A stretch of 64,000 bases of DNA from Paenibacillus_AB hodogayensis (GTDB lineage Bacteria > Bacillota > Bacilli > Paenibacillales > NBRC-103111): positions 1,054,001-1,118,000 of the forward strand of contig NZ_BAAAYO010000010.1 of NCBI RefSeq assembly GCF_039536325.1, in the 5' to 3' direction. The notes under the pieces are model-generated. The model did not search any database, was not told the origin of the DNA, and was given only the letters and a program-made list of their open reading frames with translations. Of this stretch, positions 1-8,330 are shown one piece after another; the stretch's first letter is position 1; each line of letters opens with the position of its first letter. Both the position numbers and the translations under genes were made by a program.

Positions 1-587
1 GAGGAGACGCTCCGGCCCGGCGCGATCGATTCGTGCGCCCAAAGCAATTCGATGCCGAACGCCTCCGCGGCTTCCCGGCACCTTCTCCCCAGCTCCGTCC
101 TATCATTATGATAATACCCGACAAGCGTGGATACGGCATAGTGAGTGCCGCCGCTGTGCAGGTCCAGCATAAAATCGGCCTTGGCGATAAAACGGTGGTG
201 CAGCTGCCAAGCGATTCGCTCGGTCGGCATCCCTTCCAGCTGGCCGGGAAATACGCGGGCCATGTTAAGCCCATCCTCCGGCGACGTCCGCGTTCCTCCG
301 CGGTAAGAGAGCGGATTCGCCTGCGGCACGAGCACGATCGACCCGGTCAGCCGCTCCGGCTCCAGCTCGCGGTAGAGCCGGAGCACCGTCTCCACGCCTT
401 CGTATTCGTCGCCGTGCACGCCGGACAGCACGAGCAGCGTCTTGCCGGGCTTTGCCCCGTCGATCTGCAGCACCGGCAGCGTAAGCGGCACGCCCGTCCC
501 GATATCGACGTTCAATTCGAAGCTTCGCTTCGTCCCCGGCACCGCAGCCCGGACGTCATAGCGGTCTATGTCCATGCGAAAAGCCAT
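1..587 (-). CDS. AstE/AspA-type zinc deacylase, 3' end outside window
   Basis: The first 195 residues of a succinylglutamate desuccinylase/aspartoacylase-family protein (M14-like zinc carboxypeptidase fold). The first zinc motif is HGDEYEG (H58, E61) and the third ligand is in DLHSGG (H144). Family members remove an acyl group from N-acyl amino acids or related amides in the cytoplasm; DoeB, which acts on N-acetyl-diaminobutyrate, is one example. Start: ATG at 587 has AAGGAG at 598-603; a second in-frame ATG at 575 is less well placed. It is last of four genes in the same direction, 163 bp behind the MBL-fold gene. The C-terminus lies beyond position 1. The substrate cannot be told from sequence. 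Confidence 0.85.
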   Translation of the reverse strand, partial: MAFRMDIDRYDVRAAVPGTKRSFELNVDIGTGVPLTLPVLQIDGAKPGKTLLVLSGVHGDEYEGVETVLRLYRELEPERLTGSIVLVPQANPLSYRGGTRTSPEDGLNMARVFPGQLEGMPTERIAWQLHHRFIAKADFMLDLHSGGTHYAVSTLVGYYHNDRTELGRRCREAAEAFGIELLWAHESIAPGRSVS

Positions 588-607
588 ATTCGGATTCTCC
601 TTTGCCG

Positions 608-627
608 CCGGGCGGTCGTCCGCCCGG
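608..627 (-). other. GC-rich hairpin next to a ribosome site
   Basis: CCGGGCGG (608-615) and its exact complement (620-627) form an 8-bp stem with a 4-nt loop, without a T-run. On the minus strand it ends five bases before the AAGGAG site of the deacylase gene. It could stabilise the processed downstream message or affect initiation. This is inference; only the inverted repeat is seen. Confidence 0.5.
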
Positions 628-750
628 GTAATTGCCGATTCGCGGTTGCGTAAGAAGCGTTATGCCCGCAGCGGAACGAATGTATCGTTCTATCGATCAT
701 TCCCGGTATTCGTCCGTAAAGATCCATGCTCCGCGCTTGCCATCGCCCGT

Positions 751-1485
751 TCACACGATGCTGAGCGGCTCCAAGCCCCGAACGAAGCGGTCGTTCGCCA
801 GCCGGATCGCCTCCCGTCCATCGCGAGTCAACGCCTCGCCGTGCCCCGGATAAAGCTGCTCGACGTCCAGCAGCGCCAGCCCGGCGATCGTCTCCCGGTA
901 CCGGTCCATCGAGAAGTCCGGCGTGTCGATCACCGCCAGCCTCCCTTCGGCAAATACCGCATCGCCGGCAAACAACGCCTTCAGCTCCGGACAATAGGCG
1001 GCGATCATATCGAAGCTGTGGCCGGCGGCGGAGACGATGCGCAGCGTCAAATCGCCCGAGCGGATGTCTTCGCCTACCCGGACGATCCGGTCTATCGGAC
1101 ACGGAGCCAGGCGATACCACTCCGGGTACGTGCCGGCTGCTCGCGCCTGGGCCAGCGACGTGCGGATCTCGTCCCCGCTCTCGACCATGACCGAGGTCGA
1201 AGCGGCCGCGATAACCTGTACGCCGTACCGCGCCTTCCATTCCGCCGCGCCTCCGGCATGATCGGCATGGCCGTGCGTCAGCAGCAGCTTGCCGATCCGC
1301 TCCGGACGGACGCCCCGCTCCGCAAGCCTTCCGAACAGGAGCTCCGGCTCGATGCCGGAGCCGGCGTCGATAACGATCGTCTCCGCTCCCGTCTCCAGCG
1401 CGTAGACGTTGCAGTCGTAAAAGCTGCTAAGCCGGTAGCCGAGCCCGCCGCCGCCAATGACGCTTACTCGATCCGTCAGCCTCAT
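751..1485 (-). CDS. MBL-fold metallo-hydrolase
   Basis: A 244-residue metallo-beta-lactamase-fold protein of normal length for a one-domain member. The metal motif HxHxDH is present as HGHADH (H71, H73, D75, H76), followed by GHSFDM, the bridging aspartate region AGDAVF and a late YPGHGE histidine. Members hydrolyse thioesters, lactones, phosphodiesters or similar bonds with two metal ions. Its start overlaps the stop of the upstream dehydrogenase by 4 bp, so the two are translationally coupled. In this block a lactonase or thioesterase step after the dehydrogenase would be reasonable, but the substrate is unknown. Confidence 0.85.
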   Translation of the reverse strand: MRLTDRVSVIGGGGLGYRLSSFYDCNVYALETGAETIVIDAGSGIEPELLFGRLAERGVRPERIGKLLLTHGHADHAGGAAEWKARYGVQVIAAASTSVMVESGDEIRTSLAQARAAGTYPEWYRLAPCPIDRIVRVGEDIRSGDLTLRIVSAAGHSFDMIAAYCPELKALFAGDAVFAEGRLAVIDTPDFSMDRYRETIAGLALLDVEQLYPGHGEALTRDGREAIRLANDRFVRGLEPLSIV

Positions 1486-2498
1486 TCGGCCACCGCTTGT
1501 CTTTCCTCTAACCGGATCGTCTGCCCCCGGACGGCGGATTCGCGGATCGCCGAGGCAACGCGCACCGCCTTCCAGGCGTCATGCGGGCGCAATATATCCG
1601 AAGGCCGGCCGGACTTGACGCAAGCGATGAAATGCGCCAGCTCGTCGGAAAGCGGCCCCCCCTGCTTGCCGTGAATTTCGTAGCCCGACAAAAAAGACGG
1701 GTACTCCGCCGATGTCCCTCCGATGACCTCCAGCCCCCGCTCGGGATCGCGGATCGTCATGCTGCCATCGTCGCCGGTAATTTCCGTGCGCACGTCCATA
1801 AAAGAAGGGGCCCCGGACGGCAGCAGCCAGTTGTTCTCCAAAATGCCGAGACCGCCGCGGCTGAATTTCAGCATCGACCAGATCAGATCCTCCGTCTCGT
1901 GCCCGGAGCCGGTACGGACCGCCGTCACCTCGACAACGTCGTCCTCCATCAGCCAATGCATCATGTCGATATCGTGGATGCCCAATATGAATACCGGAGA
2001 GATCCGGTTGTAGATCGGGAAAAACGCTTTTCCGTTATTGCGCTTCGCATAGACGGAACGTATGGCCCCGAGCTCGCCCCGCGCGATGCGCGCCTTCGCC
2101 TCGGCGTAGCGGACGTCGAAGCGCAGCACATGGCCGACCATTAGTACGCGCTCCCGCTTCAAGGCCGCGTCCGCTAGTACGGCGGCTTCTTCCGGCGTGG
2201 CCGCAAGCGGCTTCTCCACGAAGACGTGAACGCCGGCGGCAAGCGCGTACAGCACCGGACCGGCATGCAGATGCTCCGGCGTCAGCACGTCGAGCGCGTC
2301 GGGCTTCTCCTGGTCGATCATTTCTTTCCAGTCCGAATAGCAGCGAGCCTCCGGAAACCATTGCAGGAACGGGGCGAAGGCATTCGGGTTGCTGTCGCAA
2401 AGCGCGACGATCTCGACATCGTGCAACTGGGACCATATCCGGGCGTGAGCCTGGGCGAATCGGCCCAGCCCCACTAAGGCCAAGCGTATGGTTGTCAT
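1482..2498 (-). CDS. Gfo/Idh/MocA-family oxidoreductase
   Basis: A 338-residue NAD(P)-dependent dehydrogenase. The N-terminal Rossmann fold has GLGRFAQAH; HVFVEKPLA supplies the conserved EKP lysine, and DIDMMHWL contains the usual catalytic histidine of the C-terminal sheet domain. Such enzymes oxidise sugars, inositols or sugar acids, or reduce ketoses. Start: ATG 2498 is preceded by GAGGTGG; an in-frame GTG at 2507 lies inside that ribosome site, so I reject it. It lies 27 bp behind the PLP enzyme and overlaps the hydrolase by 4 bp. A second Gfo protein is at 26401-27462. Confidence 0.88.
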   Translation of the reverse strand: MTTIRLALVGLGRFAQAHARIWSQLHDVEIVALCDSNPNAFAPFLQWFPEARCYSDWKEMIDQEKPDALDVLTPEHLHAGPVLYALAAGVHVFVEKPLAATPEEAAVLADAALKRERVLMVGHVLRFDVRYAEAKARIARGELGAIRSVYAKRNNGKAFFPIYNRISPVFILGIHDIDMMHWLMEDDVVEVTAVRTGSGHETEDLIWSMLKFSRGGLGILENNWLLPSGAPSFMDVRTEITGDDGSMTIRDPERGLEVIGGTSAEYPSFLSGYEIHGKQGGPLSDELAHFIACVKSGRPSDILRPHDAWKAVRVASAIRESAVRGQTIRLEERQAVAE

Positions 2499-2525
2499 AA
2501 ACGCCACCTCTTTTTCGTTATCCGT

Positions 2526-3731
2526 TTACACGTCAAGCCGGTCCGCTTCCAGCATCGGTACGTGTTTGTCCGCCGTCATATCGAGCAGCCGTTTGCCGTC
2601 CTTGAAGCCGGTGCCGCTTACGATGCAGACGACTCTCTCGTCCCCGGCTCCGCCCTTCTCCCGGACGTGCCGGATCAACCCCGCCAGCGCCGTCGCCGCG
2701 GCAGGCTCGCAGAAGACGCCTTCCTCCTCGGCCAGCATCCGCTGCGCTTCCCAGATGTCCGCATCCGGGACGGAAAGGGCCGTGCCGTCGCCCCGGGCCA
2801 TGATGTCCAGCGCCGCGGAACCGTCGGGCGGATTGGGCACCTGCAAGCCGGAGATGAGCGAGGTCGAAGCGCCCGGCGCCGGGGTACGCTCGCCGTTCTC
2901 GTAAGCCCGCACGATGTTCGAGCAGCCTTCCGACTGGACCGCGACCATCTGCGGCTTGCGGGCGATCGCCCCCAGACCGTGGAGCTCCTCGAAGCCTTTC
3001 CATATCCCCACGTACAAGCCCGCCCCGCCTGCTGGAGCGTAGACGGCCGTCGGCGCTTCGCCCAACTGCTCCGCCAGCTCGAACGAAATCGTCTTGACTC
3101 CTTCCATCGCATAAGGGTTGAACCGGAAAGCCGTGATCGTCGATTCCCAGTCGTATTCCCGCACGGCCTCGACGATCCGGGCGAACACTTTGTCGCCGAC
3201 CTCGGCATAGGTGCCGAAGCCTTTTACTTTGCGCACCATTGCCCCGTACGCCAGCACCTGCGCCAGCTTCGCTTCCGCCATATGCTCCAGCACGAACAGA
3301 TGGTACGGCAAGCCCGCAGCGGCCGCATAGGCCGCGAAGGCCGCGCCGGCATTGCCGGACGTTGTGCCGATGCAAGCCCGGCGTCCGTTCGCGAGCGCCC
3401 ACGATACGCCGATCGCCGCGATCCGGTCTTTGTAGGAGCCGGTCGGGTTTGCCCCTTCCAGCTTGAAATAAAGCTCCCCGACGTTCAGTCGCTTGGCAAT
3501 TCTCCGGCTCCGGATTAACGGCGTGCCGCCCTCCCCGAGGTAAAGCCGGTGCTCCGCGGGAATGTCCGGCAGCAGCCGGCCGTATTGCCATAAGCCCGGC
3601 TGCGAGCCGTCCTTCCATCCGTCCGCGCGGACATCCGGGTAACGGATCATCAGCATCCCCCCGTCATCAGGGCACGCATACAGCCGCGGATCGGTTACCG
3701 TTCGTCCGCAAGTCCAGCAGTACGCCTCCAT
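2526..3731 (-). CDS. Threonine-synthase-like PLP enzyme
   Basis: A 401-residue fold-type II PLP enzyme, resembling threonine synthase and related beta-eliminating or replacing enzymes. The Schiff-base lysine is K101 in GSYKDR; the phosphate-binding loop is TTSGNAG; the late SGTG near residue 375 is typical. The N-terminus resembles a zinc ribbon (C5, C8, C20), but where a fourth cysteine is expected the sequence is PDDGG, so it may not bind zinc. It is first gene of the four-gene operon and has a FadR-type operator 34 bp upstream. Because it sits among catabolic genes, a dehydratase or lyase role seems likelier than threonine synthesis. Confidence 0.8.
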   Translation of the reverse strand: MEAYCWTCGRTVTDPRLYACPDDGGMLMIRYPDVRADGWKDGSQPGLWQYGRLLPDIPAEHRLYLGEGGTPLIRSRRIAKRLNVGELYFKLEGANPTGSYKDRIAAIGVSWALANGRRACIGTTSGNAGAAFAAYAAAAGLPYHLFVLEHMAEAKLAQVLAYGAMVRKVKGFGTYAEVGDKVFARIVEAVREYDWESTITAFRFNPYAMEGVKTISFELAEQLGEAPTAVYAPAGGAGLYVGIWKGFEELHGLGAIARKPQMVAVQSEGCSNIVRAYENGERTPAPGASTSLISGLQVPNPPDGSAALDIMARGDGTALSVPDADIWEAQRMLAEEEGVFCEPAAATALAGLIRHVREKGGAGDERVVCIVSGTGFKDGKRLLDMTADKHVPMLEADRLDV

Positions 3732-3764
3732 CGGTCTCCAACTCCTTTATCCGAAAGTATACTA

Positions 3765-3775
3765 TGGTATGACCT
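3765..3775 (-). promoter_or_regulatory. FadR/GntR-type operator, PLP-enzyme operon
   Basis: TGGTATGACCT fits the FadR-family core TGGT-N3-ACCA with one mismatch and the same ATG spacer as the perfect sites before the DapA-family gene. On the minus strand, a -10 TATACT lies just downstream, and a weak -35 TTCTTA can be placed 16 bp before it, so the operator lies in the promoter. The FadR-type gene at 4058-4762 is the nearest candidate regulator. Confidence 0.6.
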
Positions 3776-3846
3776 TGTAAGAATAGCTTCGAATCGAAGC
3801 CTTTTCGATGAAGCGCATCCGAGTTTTAGAGGTTGCTTTTCTTGGT

Positions 3847-3890
3847 ACAGAAAGCCGCACTTCGCCCTTTAGCGAAGTTAATCTTTCTGT
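3847..3890. other. Nested inverted repeat in a 326-bp gap
   Basis: Outer arms ACAGAAAG / CTTTCTGT (3847-3854, 3883-3890) enclose inner arms ACTTCGC / GCGAAGT (3859-3865, 3872-3878) with a 6-nt loop. There is no T-run directly after it on either strand, so it is not a clear terminator. The rest of the 3732-4057 gap holds the operator above and a 15-bp palindrome centred near 3793. The 66-codon open frame across it has no ribosome site and I do not call it. Confidence 0.5.
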
Positions 3891-4057
3891 AACGTTAAAT
3901 GCCATTACCTGCTCAACCGATTTTTGCCGCAACGGGCAAACCCGCTTTCTCCGAATATGCATGCTCTGACCGGATCAGCGGGCCGGCGAATCCATACGAT
4001 GAGCACCCCGATAGAGTCCCCGTGTTATCGATTCATCGGCCTTTTTCCTCAAAACGC

Positions 4058-4762
4058 TCATTCCTTCATCAGGCGCTTCAGCGGCTTCAGATGCCGCTCC
4101 ATTTCCTGCTTCGCCGCCGCCATGTCCTTGTCCCGGATCGCCCGGATAATGTTGACGTGCTCGATCAGCGACTTTCTCGTATCTTCCACGTTGCCGAAAT
4201 GCAGCTCGCGTATGCTCGTGAAGAAGTCGGTCAGCACCTCGCTCAGTTCGTAAAACGTATCGTTGCCCCCTGCGCGGAACAACGCGCGGTGAAACTGCAA
4301 ATCCTCTTCGATCGGCAGCTCGCCTTTCTCGATCTTAGCGGCCATATCCCGGTTGCGGGCCTCCATCAAGGCGATCGCCTCCAGATCGTACCGCTCGATA
4401 GCCATCTCCACGGCGCCCAACTCCAATATGCGGCGTGTCGCCCACAGCTCCTTCATCCGCCGTTCGTCCTTCTTCCAGCGGAACGATACTTGGTCAAGTA
4501 CCGGCTTCAGCGACAAGCCGTCGACATAGATGCCGTCGCCGGTTTTGATTTTAATCAAACCGACCGTCTCCATCGATTTCAATGCTTCGCGGACGACCGT
4601 GCGGCTGACGCCCAACGAATCGATAAACTGCTTCTCGGACGGAAGCTTGTCGCCGGCCTTCAGCTCGTTATCCAAAATATACCCTTTGATTCGGTCGCTG
4701 ACAATATGGGACAGATTCATTTTCTCGGGAATTTCCACTGTCGTCTCCCTCCTTTCCGGCAA
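4058..4762 (-). CDS. GntR-family regulator, FadR subfamily
   Basis: A 234-residue regulator with an N-terminal winged helix (about residues 12-78; PSEKQFIDSLGVSRTVVREALKSM recognition region) and an FCD effector domain (about 90-225) with histidines in FHRALFRAGG and IEHVNII that usually hold a metal and a carboxylate ligand. FadR-subfamily proteins bind TGGT-N3-ACCA and respond to an organic acid or sugar acid. It lies 25 bp behind the MalG-like permease, so it ends the importer operon. Operators of this type at 3765, 8095, 8288, 20031 and 20059 make it a likely local regulator. Confidence 0.9.
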   Translation of the reverse strand: MPERRETTVEIPEKMNLSHIVSDRIKGYILDNELKAGDKLPSEKQFIDSLGVSRTVVREALKSMETVGLIKIKTGDGIYVDGLSLKPVLDQVSFRWKKDERRMKELWATRRILELGAVEMAIERYDLEAIALMEARNRDMAAKIEKGELPIEEDLQFHRALFRAGGNDTFYELSEVLTDFFTSIRELHFGNVEDTRKSLIEHVNIIRAIRDKDMAAAKQEMERHLKPLKRLMKE

Positions 4763-4787
4763 AATGACGTATGGGCAAGCGCAATCG

Positions 4788-5609
4788 TTACCCTTTCACG
4801 CTTCCTACGGTAATGCCTTTGACGAAATATTTCTGGAATACCATGAACACGATGAAGATCGGGATAAAGCCAAGCGTCGCCGCCGCCATCTGCGCTCCGT
4901 AATTGGCCACGTATTCGCTGATCAAGGTGGAAATGCCGACGTTGATCGTCATTTTAGCCGAATCGCTCAGCATGACAAGCTGCCACAAATAGTCGTTCCA
5001 CGCAAACGAAAAAATAAAAATCGCCAAAGCGCCGATCCCCGGCTTGACCACCGGCAGGAAAATGTGCGTAAACAGCCGGATTTCGCTGCATCCGTCGATT
5101 CTGCCCGCTTCCAGCAAGTCCACCGGCACCGTCTGGCTGAACTGCTTCATCAGAAACACGCCGAACGGCAAGGCGAGCACGGGCAAAATAACGCTGGCGA
5201 GCGTATTGACCAGATGTAGATCGCGCATCAGCGTAAACATCGGCACGAGGCCGAGCTGTCTCGGAATGAGCATCGTCACGATAACCCCGCCAAAAATAAG
5301 TCCCCGCCCGGTAAACTGCTTCTTCGTCAACGCATAGCCGGCCATCGTCGCTATCAGGCACGCGAGCGCGGTAGACAAACCTGCCACGAAAATCGTATTG
5401 TACAGCCAACGAAAAATATCGCTTTCCTGTATCAAACGCGTGTAATTGACAAGCGTCGGATTAAGCGGAATAAAGTCCGGCGGAATCTTGATGGTCGTCG
5501 ACTGGTCCTTAAACGAGCCTGTTATCATCCAATAGAGGGGAAACAGGAAAAAGGCTGCCAGGGCGTAAAGCACAAGATCCGATCCCCATTTAAACAATTT
5601 CGCGGCCAT
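4788..5609 (-). CDS. Carbohydrate ABC permease, MalG type
   Basis: A 273-residue inner-membrane subunit of a CUT1-type importer. The EAA loop that docks the ATPase is EAGRIDGCSEIRLFTHIFLP near residues 180-200, and the C-terminus ends FVKGITVGSVKG, typical of MalG proteins. Six membrane segments are apparent. The gene follows the other permease by 20 bp. No ATPase is encoded in the operon; such systems often share an MsmK/MsmX-type ATPase encoded elsewhere. Confidence 0.92.
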   Translation of the reverse strand: MAAKLFKWGSDLVLYALAAFFLFPLYWMITGSFKDQSTTIKIPPDFIPLNPTLVNYTRLIQESDIFRWLYNTIFVAGLSTALACLIATMAGYALTKKQFTGRGLIFGGVIVTMLIPRQLGLVPMFTLMRDLHLVNTLASVILPVLALPFGVFLMKQFSQTVPVDLLEAGRIDGCSEIRLFTHIFLPVVKPGIGALAIFIFSFAWNDYLWQLVMLSDSAKMTINVGISTLISEYVANYGAQMAAATLGFIPIFIVFMVFQKYFVKGITVGSVKG

Positions 5610-5629
5610 CGCTACAGTTCCTCCCTCTA

Positions 5630-6508
5630 TTAATATTCAACATCAGTTTTAAAAAATTTAAATTGAATGACGGAAAACACCGAGATGAGAACGGCCAAAA
5701 TAACACCCATGGCGCAAGCCATACCGAGCTTGCCGTATTTGAACGCCGTCTCGTAAAGCAGGTACATCACCGTCGTTGTCGCATAGTTCGGTCCCCCGCC
5801 CGTGAGCAGCTGGACGACGACGAACGTCTGGAACGCTCCGATCGTGGACGTGACGATGACATACAACGTGGTCGGCTTCAGCAGAGGCAGCGTAATGTTC
5901 CAAAACTGCCGCCACGGCGAAGCCCCGTCGATGGAAGATGCCTCGTAGAAGCTCGCAGGAATGTTGCCGAGCGCAGCCAAGTACAAAATAATCGGCTGGC
6001 CGACGACCCATGTTATGACGACGACAATAAGCGCTGGCAGCGCCACGCTGGAGTCGGAGAGCCACATGACCGGTCCTGCGCCGAATAGCGACATGGCGTA
6101 GTTGGCAATGCCGCTGACAGGATTGTAAATCCACAGCCACGTAATGGAGAGCAGCACCTGCGACGTTACGATCGGCAAGTAGAAGCTTGCCCGGAAAAAC
6201 GAAGCCGCCCCCGCCGATTTGTGAATGACGAGACTGGCCACCACGATGGAGAAGACAACCGCTATCGGCACAACGCCGATCACAAACAAAAACGTATTGA
6301 GCATGGCCCGCAAAAACACGTCGTCCTGGAATAGGCTCGCGTAATTGCCCAAGCCGACCCATTCCTTCCTCCCTACTCCGTAATCGAACAGGCTCAAGTA
6401 AATCGCGTCAAAAAACGGATATACTTCAAACAGCAGGAAAACGAGCAGGAACGGAGCGATGAAAAAGTATCCCCAAAACTCCTTTAACACCCTCGAAGAC
6501 AATCCCAT
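5630..6508 (-). CDS. Carbohydrate ABC permease, MalF type
   Basis: A 292-residue multi-pass protein with the EAA loop EASSIDGASPWRQFWNITLP around residues 188-208 and the N-terminal FIAPFLLVFLLFEVYPFF segment usual in MalF/UgpA-like permeases. It pairs with the MalG-like gene downstream to form the channel of a sugar-type importer. It starts 94 bp after the binding-protein gene; I see no strong terminator in that gap, so co-transcription is expected. Confidence 0.92.
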   Translation of the reverse strand: MGLSSRVLKEFWGYFFIAPFLLVFLLFEVYPFFDAIYLSLFDYGVGRKEWVGLGNYASLFQDDVFLRAMLNTFLFVIGVVPIAVVFSIVVASLVIHKSAGAASFFRASFYLPIVTSQVLLSITWLWIYNPVSGIANYAMSLFGAGPVMWLSDSSVALPALIVVVITWVVGQPIILYLAALGNIPASFYEASSIDGASPWRQFWNITLPLLKPTTLYVIVTSTIGAFQTFVVVQLLTGGGPNYATTTVMYLLYETAFKYGKLGMACAMGVILAVLISVFSVIQFKFFKTDVEY

Positions 6509-6602
6509 CCCCTCCGATTCTCAAGATGTTGGACCGGAAGCGGCGGACCTCTTAGGGGCCCGTCGCTCCCGGGTTGCTGCGATCCGGCGGACGGCCGGAC
6601 GT

Positions 6603-7937
6603 TTACTTCGAGGCGGCCGTTACGATGTCGTTGGCCTTTTTCACCCAATCGTCCAACGACTGCTTGGACGTCTTCTTTTTCGTAAAGGCGGCCTGCAGTT
6701 CGGGGAAGAACGCATTGCGCGTTTCCGTGTAGCCGGGAATCGCCGCGCCGATATTGCCGGCGTATTTGAACAGCTTGATGGTCTTGCCCTGAATCGAATT
6801 TTCCTCATACGTCTTGGACAGCGACTTGCGCGTCACGATGACGGACGAGGCCTTCGCCATCTTCTCCATGTTTTCTTTGGTGTTGATGAATTTGACGAAT
6901 TCCTTCGACCATTTTGTTTTCGCCTCATTCTTCGTATTCCATACCCACGTGCCGTAACCGAAGAGCACCGAGCTGGACGATTTGCCGTCCTTCGACGGAT
7001 AAGGGACGAGATCGACATCGAATTTCTTGGCGCTGCCGTCGTTGAACGCTTTCGTGAAGGCGCCTACGTTGCCGACGCTGCCGAAGGTCATGCCGACTTT
7101 GCTCTGCAGGAACATTTCGTTGATGACCGCCCCCGCCTTCAAGCCGGCCGCTCCCGGAGGAACGACGCCCTCGTCGATCATTTTGACCATAAAATCAAGT
7201 CCTTCGATCCCTTCCGGCGAGTTGAGCACCGCCTTCGTGTTATCGTCCGACCATGTTTTCGCCCCGAAGCCCCACAGGAACATATGGTTGCCTTGGTCGC
7301 CGCCGCTGTCGCCGGCATACATGCCGAAGCCGTATACTTGCTTAGATGGATCGTTGACCGCCTTGGCCGCCTGTAAAAACTGGTCGTACGTCCACGTTCC
7401 GCCTGCTGCCGGCAGCAGATTTTCGGCATTTTTGGCCTTGAACAGATCGCGGTTGACCAGCAATCCCGAAGCGGTCATGCTGTTCGGGTAAATGTACGTT
7501 TTTCCGTCGACGGCAACCGACTGAAGCGAGCTGTTTTCGAAGTCCGCTTTGTCGATTACTTCGTCGAGAGGAACGAGCAGTCCTTTTTTGGCATAGGTCA
7601 ACGGCCAAAAAATCGAGCCTTGCTGCACGTCGGGAAGCTGGCTCGTATTGACGGCGATGCTGATGCGCTCGCTTATTTTATCGTCCGGCGTTTTGACAAT
7701 ATTAATCTTAACGTTCGGATTGGCTTTCTCGAATTCAGCCTTGTAGCCTTCGTATATGGCCTGTACGTCTTCTCTCGTATCGACCCACCATGTCAGTTCG
7801 ACATTCTCTTTTGGCGCGGTTCCGCCGCTTGCGCCCGTTCCTCCGCTTGGAGACGATTTGGAATCGCCGCCGCCGCACGCGGACAGAAGGCCGGCAAGAA
7901 GAACGAAGGACATTCCCGCTGCAATACGCTTGTTCAT
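6603..7937 (-). CDS. ABC extracellular solute-binding lipoprotein
   Basis: A 444-residue family 1 solute-binding protein. The lipobox LLSAC places the lipid-modified cysteine at residue 21, followed by a Gly/Ser-rich linker. The mature part has the usual ELTWWVDTREDVQAIYEGYKAEFE start and aromatic residues of a CUT1 sugar receptor. It heads the importer operon. The long leader holds a FadR-type operator and a good sigma-A promoter further up. The ligand is unknown; the company of a deacylase and dehydrogenase suggests an oligosaccharide or acylated sugar derivative. Confidence 0.92.
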   Translation of the reverse strand: MNKRIAAGMSFVLLAGLLSACGGGDSKSSPSGGTGASGGTAPKENVELTWWVDTREDVQAIYEGYKAEFEKANPNVKINIVKTPDDKISERISIAVNTSQLPDVQQGSIFWPLTYAKKGLLVPLDEVIDKADFENSSLQSVAVDGKTYIYPNSMTASGLLVNRDLFKAKNAENLLPAAGGTWTYDQFLQAAKAVNDPSKQVYGFGMYAGDSGGDQGNHMFLWGFGAKTWSDDNTKAVLNSPEGIEGLDFMVKMIDEGVVPPGAAGLKAGAVINEMFLQSKVGMTFGSVGNVGAFTKAFNDGSAKKFDVDLVPYPSKDGKSSSSVLFGYGTWVWNTKNEAKTKWSKEFVKFINTKENMEKMAKASSVIVTRKSLSKTYEENSIQGKTIKLFKYAGNIGAAIPGYTETRNAFFPELQAAFTKKKTSKQSLDDWVKKANDIVTAASK

Positions 7938-8094
7938 AAGTTAGACCCTCCCGGTGATAGAGTGCTTGTGTTTACATTATATACCACTTACCTGTAAGCC
8001 TTTACATTAGCTAAAAAAATAAACCGTAACCGTTACCCTCCTTCCTTTCGCCTGCTTGTATCCTGTTCCAAGCCCAACTCCAAAATGTGAATAA

Positions 8095-8105
8095 TGGTTA
8101 GACCA
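8095..8105 (-). promoter_or_regulatory. FadR/GntR-type operator, ABC importer operon
   Basis: TGGTTAGACCA fits TGGT-N3-ACCA exactly. It lies about 20 bp downstream of the -10 of the importer promoter, where a bound repressor would block transcription. It lies between the two divergent transcription units, so either FadR-type protein could use it. Confidence 0.65.
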
Positions 8106-8125
8106 TAGTACAGTTGATAAGTATT

Positions 8126-8155
8126 ACTATAGTGGTTAAAGTCGAGACCTGTCAA
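8126..8155 (-). promoter_or_regulatory. Sigma-A promoter of the ABC importer operon
   Basis: On the minus strand, -35 TTGACA (8150-8155) is 18 bp from -10 TATAGT (8126-8131). This predicts a start near 8119 and a leader of about 180 nt before the binding-protein gene. The leader also contains GTAACCGTTAC near 8026-8036, a short palindrome only loosely like a catabolite-repression site. Confidence 0.65.
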
Positions 8156-8248
8156 TCCATTTTTCAACCTTTTTTCCTAACGTATCCCGGTTCTTTGATA
8201 CTTCTTGCCTAAAGGGCGATGCAGGACGGGTTCTCCGAACTTTTAAAG

Positions 8249-8277
8249 TTGACATCGCGTGTAAAATAGCATAGAGT
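8249..8277 (+). promoter_or_regulatory. Sigma-A promoter of the second FadR-type gene
   Basis: -35 TTGACA (8249-8254), a 17-bp spacer and -10 TAGAGT (8272-8277) point at the gene starting at 8331. A FadR-type operator begins 11 bp after the -10, which fits autoregulation. Confidence 0.65.
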
Positions 8278-8287
8278 AAATGTTGAG

Positions 8288-8298
8288 AGGTCTGACCA
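8288..8298 (+). promoter_or_regulatory. FadR/GntR-type operator, second FadR-type gene
   Basis: AGGTCTGACCA matches TGGT-N3-ACCA with one mismatch. It covers the expected transcription start of the gene at 8331. The three central bases differ from those in the sites at 3765, 20031 and 20059, so this site may belong to the second regulator. Confidence 0.55.
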
Positions 8299-8330
8299 TT
8301 TGAGATTGAAATAAGGAGTTCGACAACCCT

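Noticed and set aside
3762..3962. 66-codon minus-strand frame
   Set aside because: It has no ribosome site, overlaps an operator and a hairpin, and resembles no protein.
8024..8036. Possible catabolite-repression (cre) site in the importer leader
   Set aside because: GTAACCGTTAC is palindromic but misses several required cre positions, so I do not call it.
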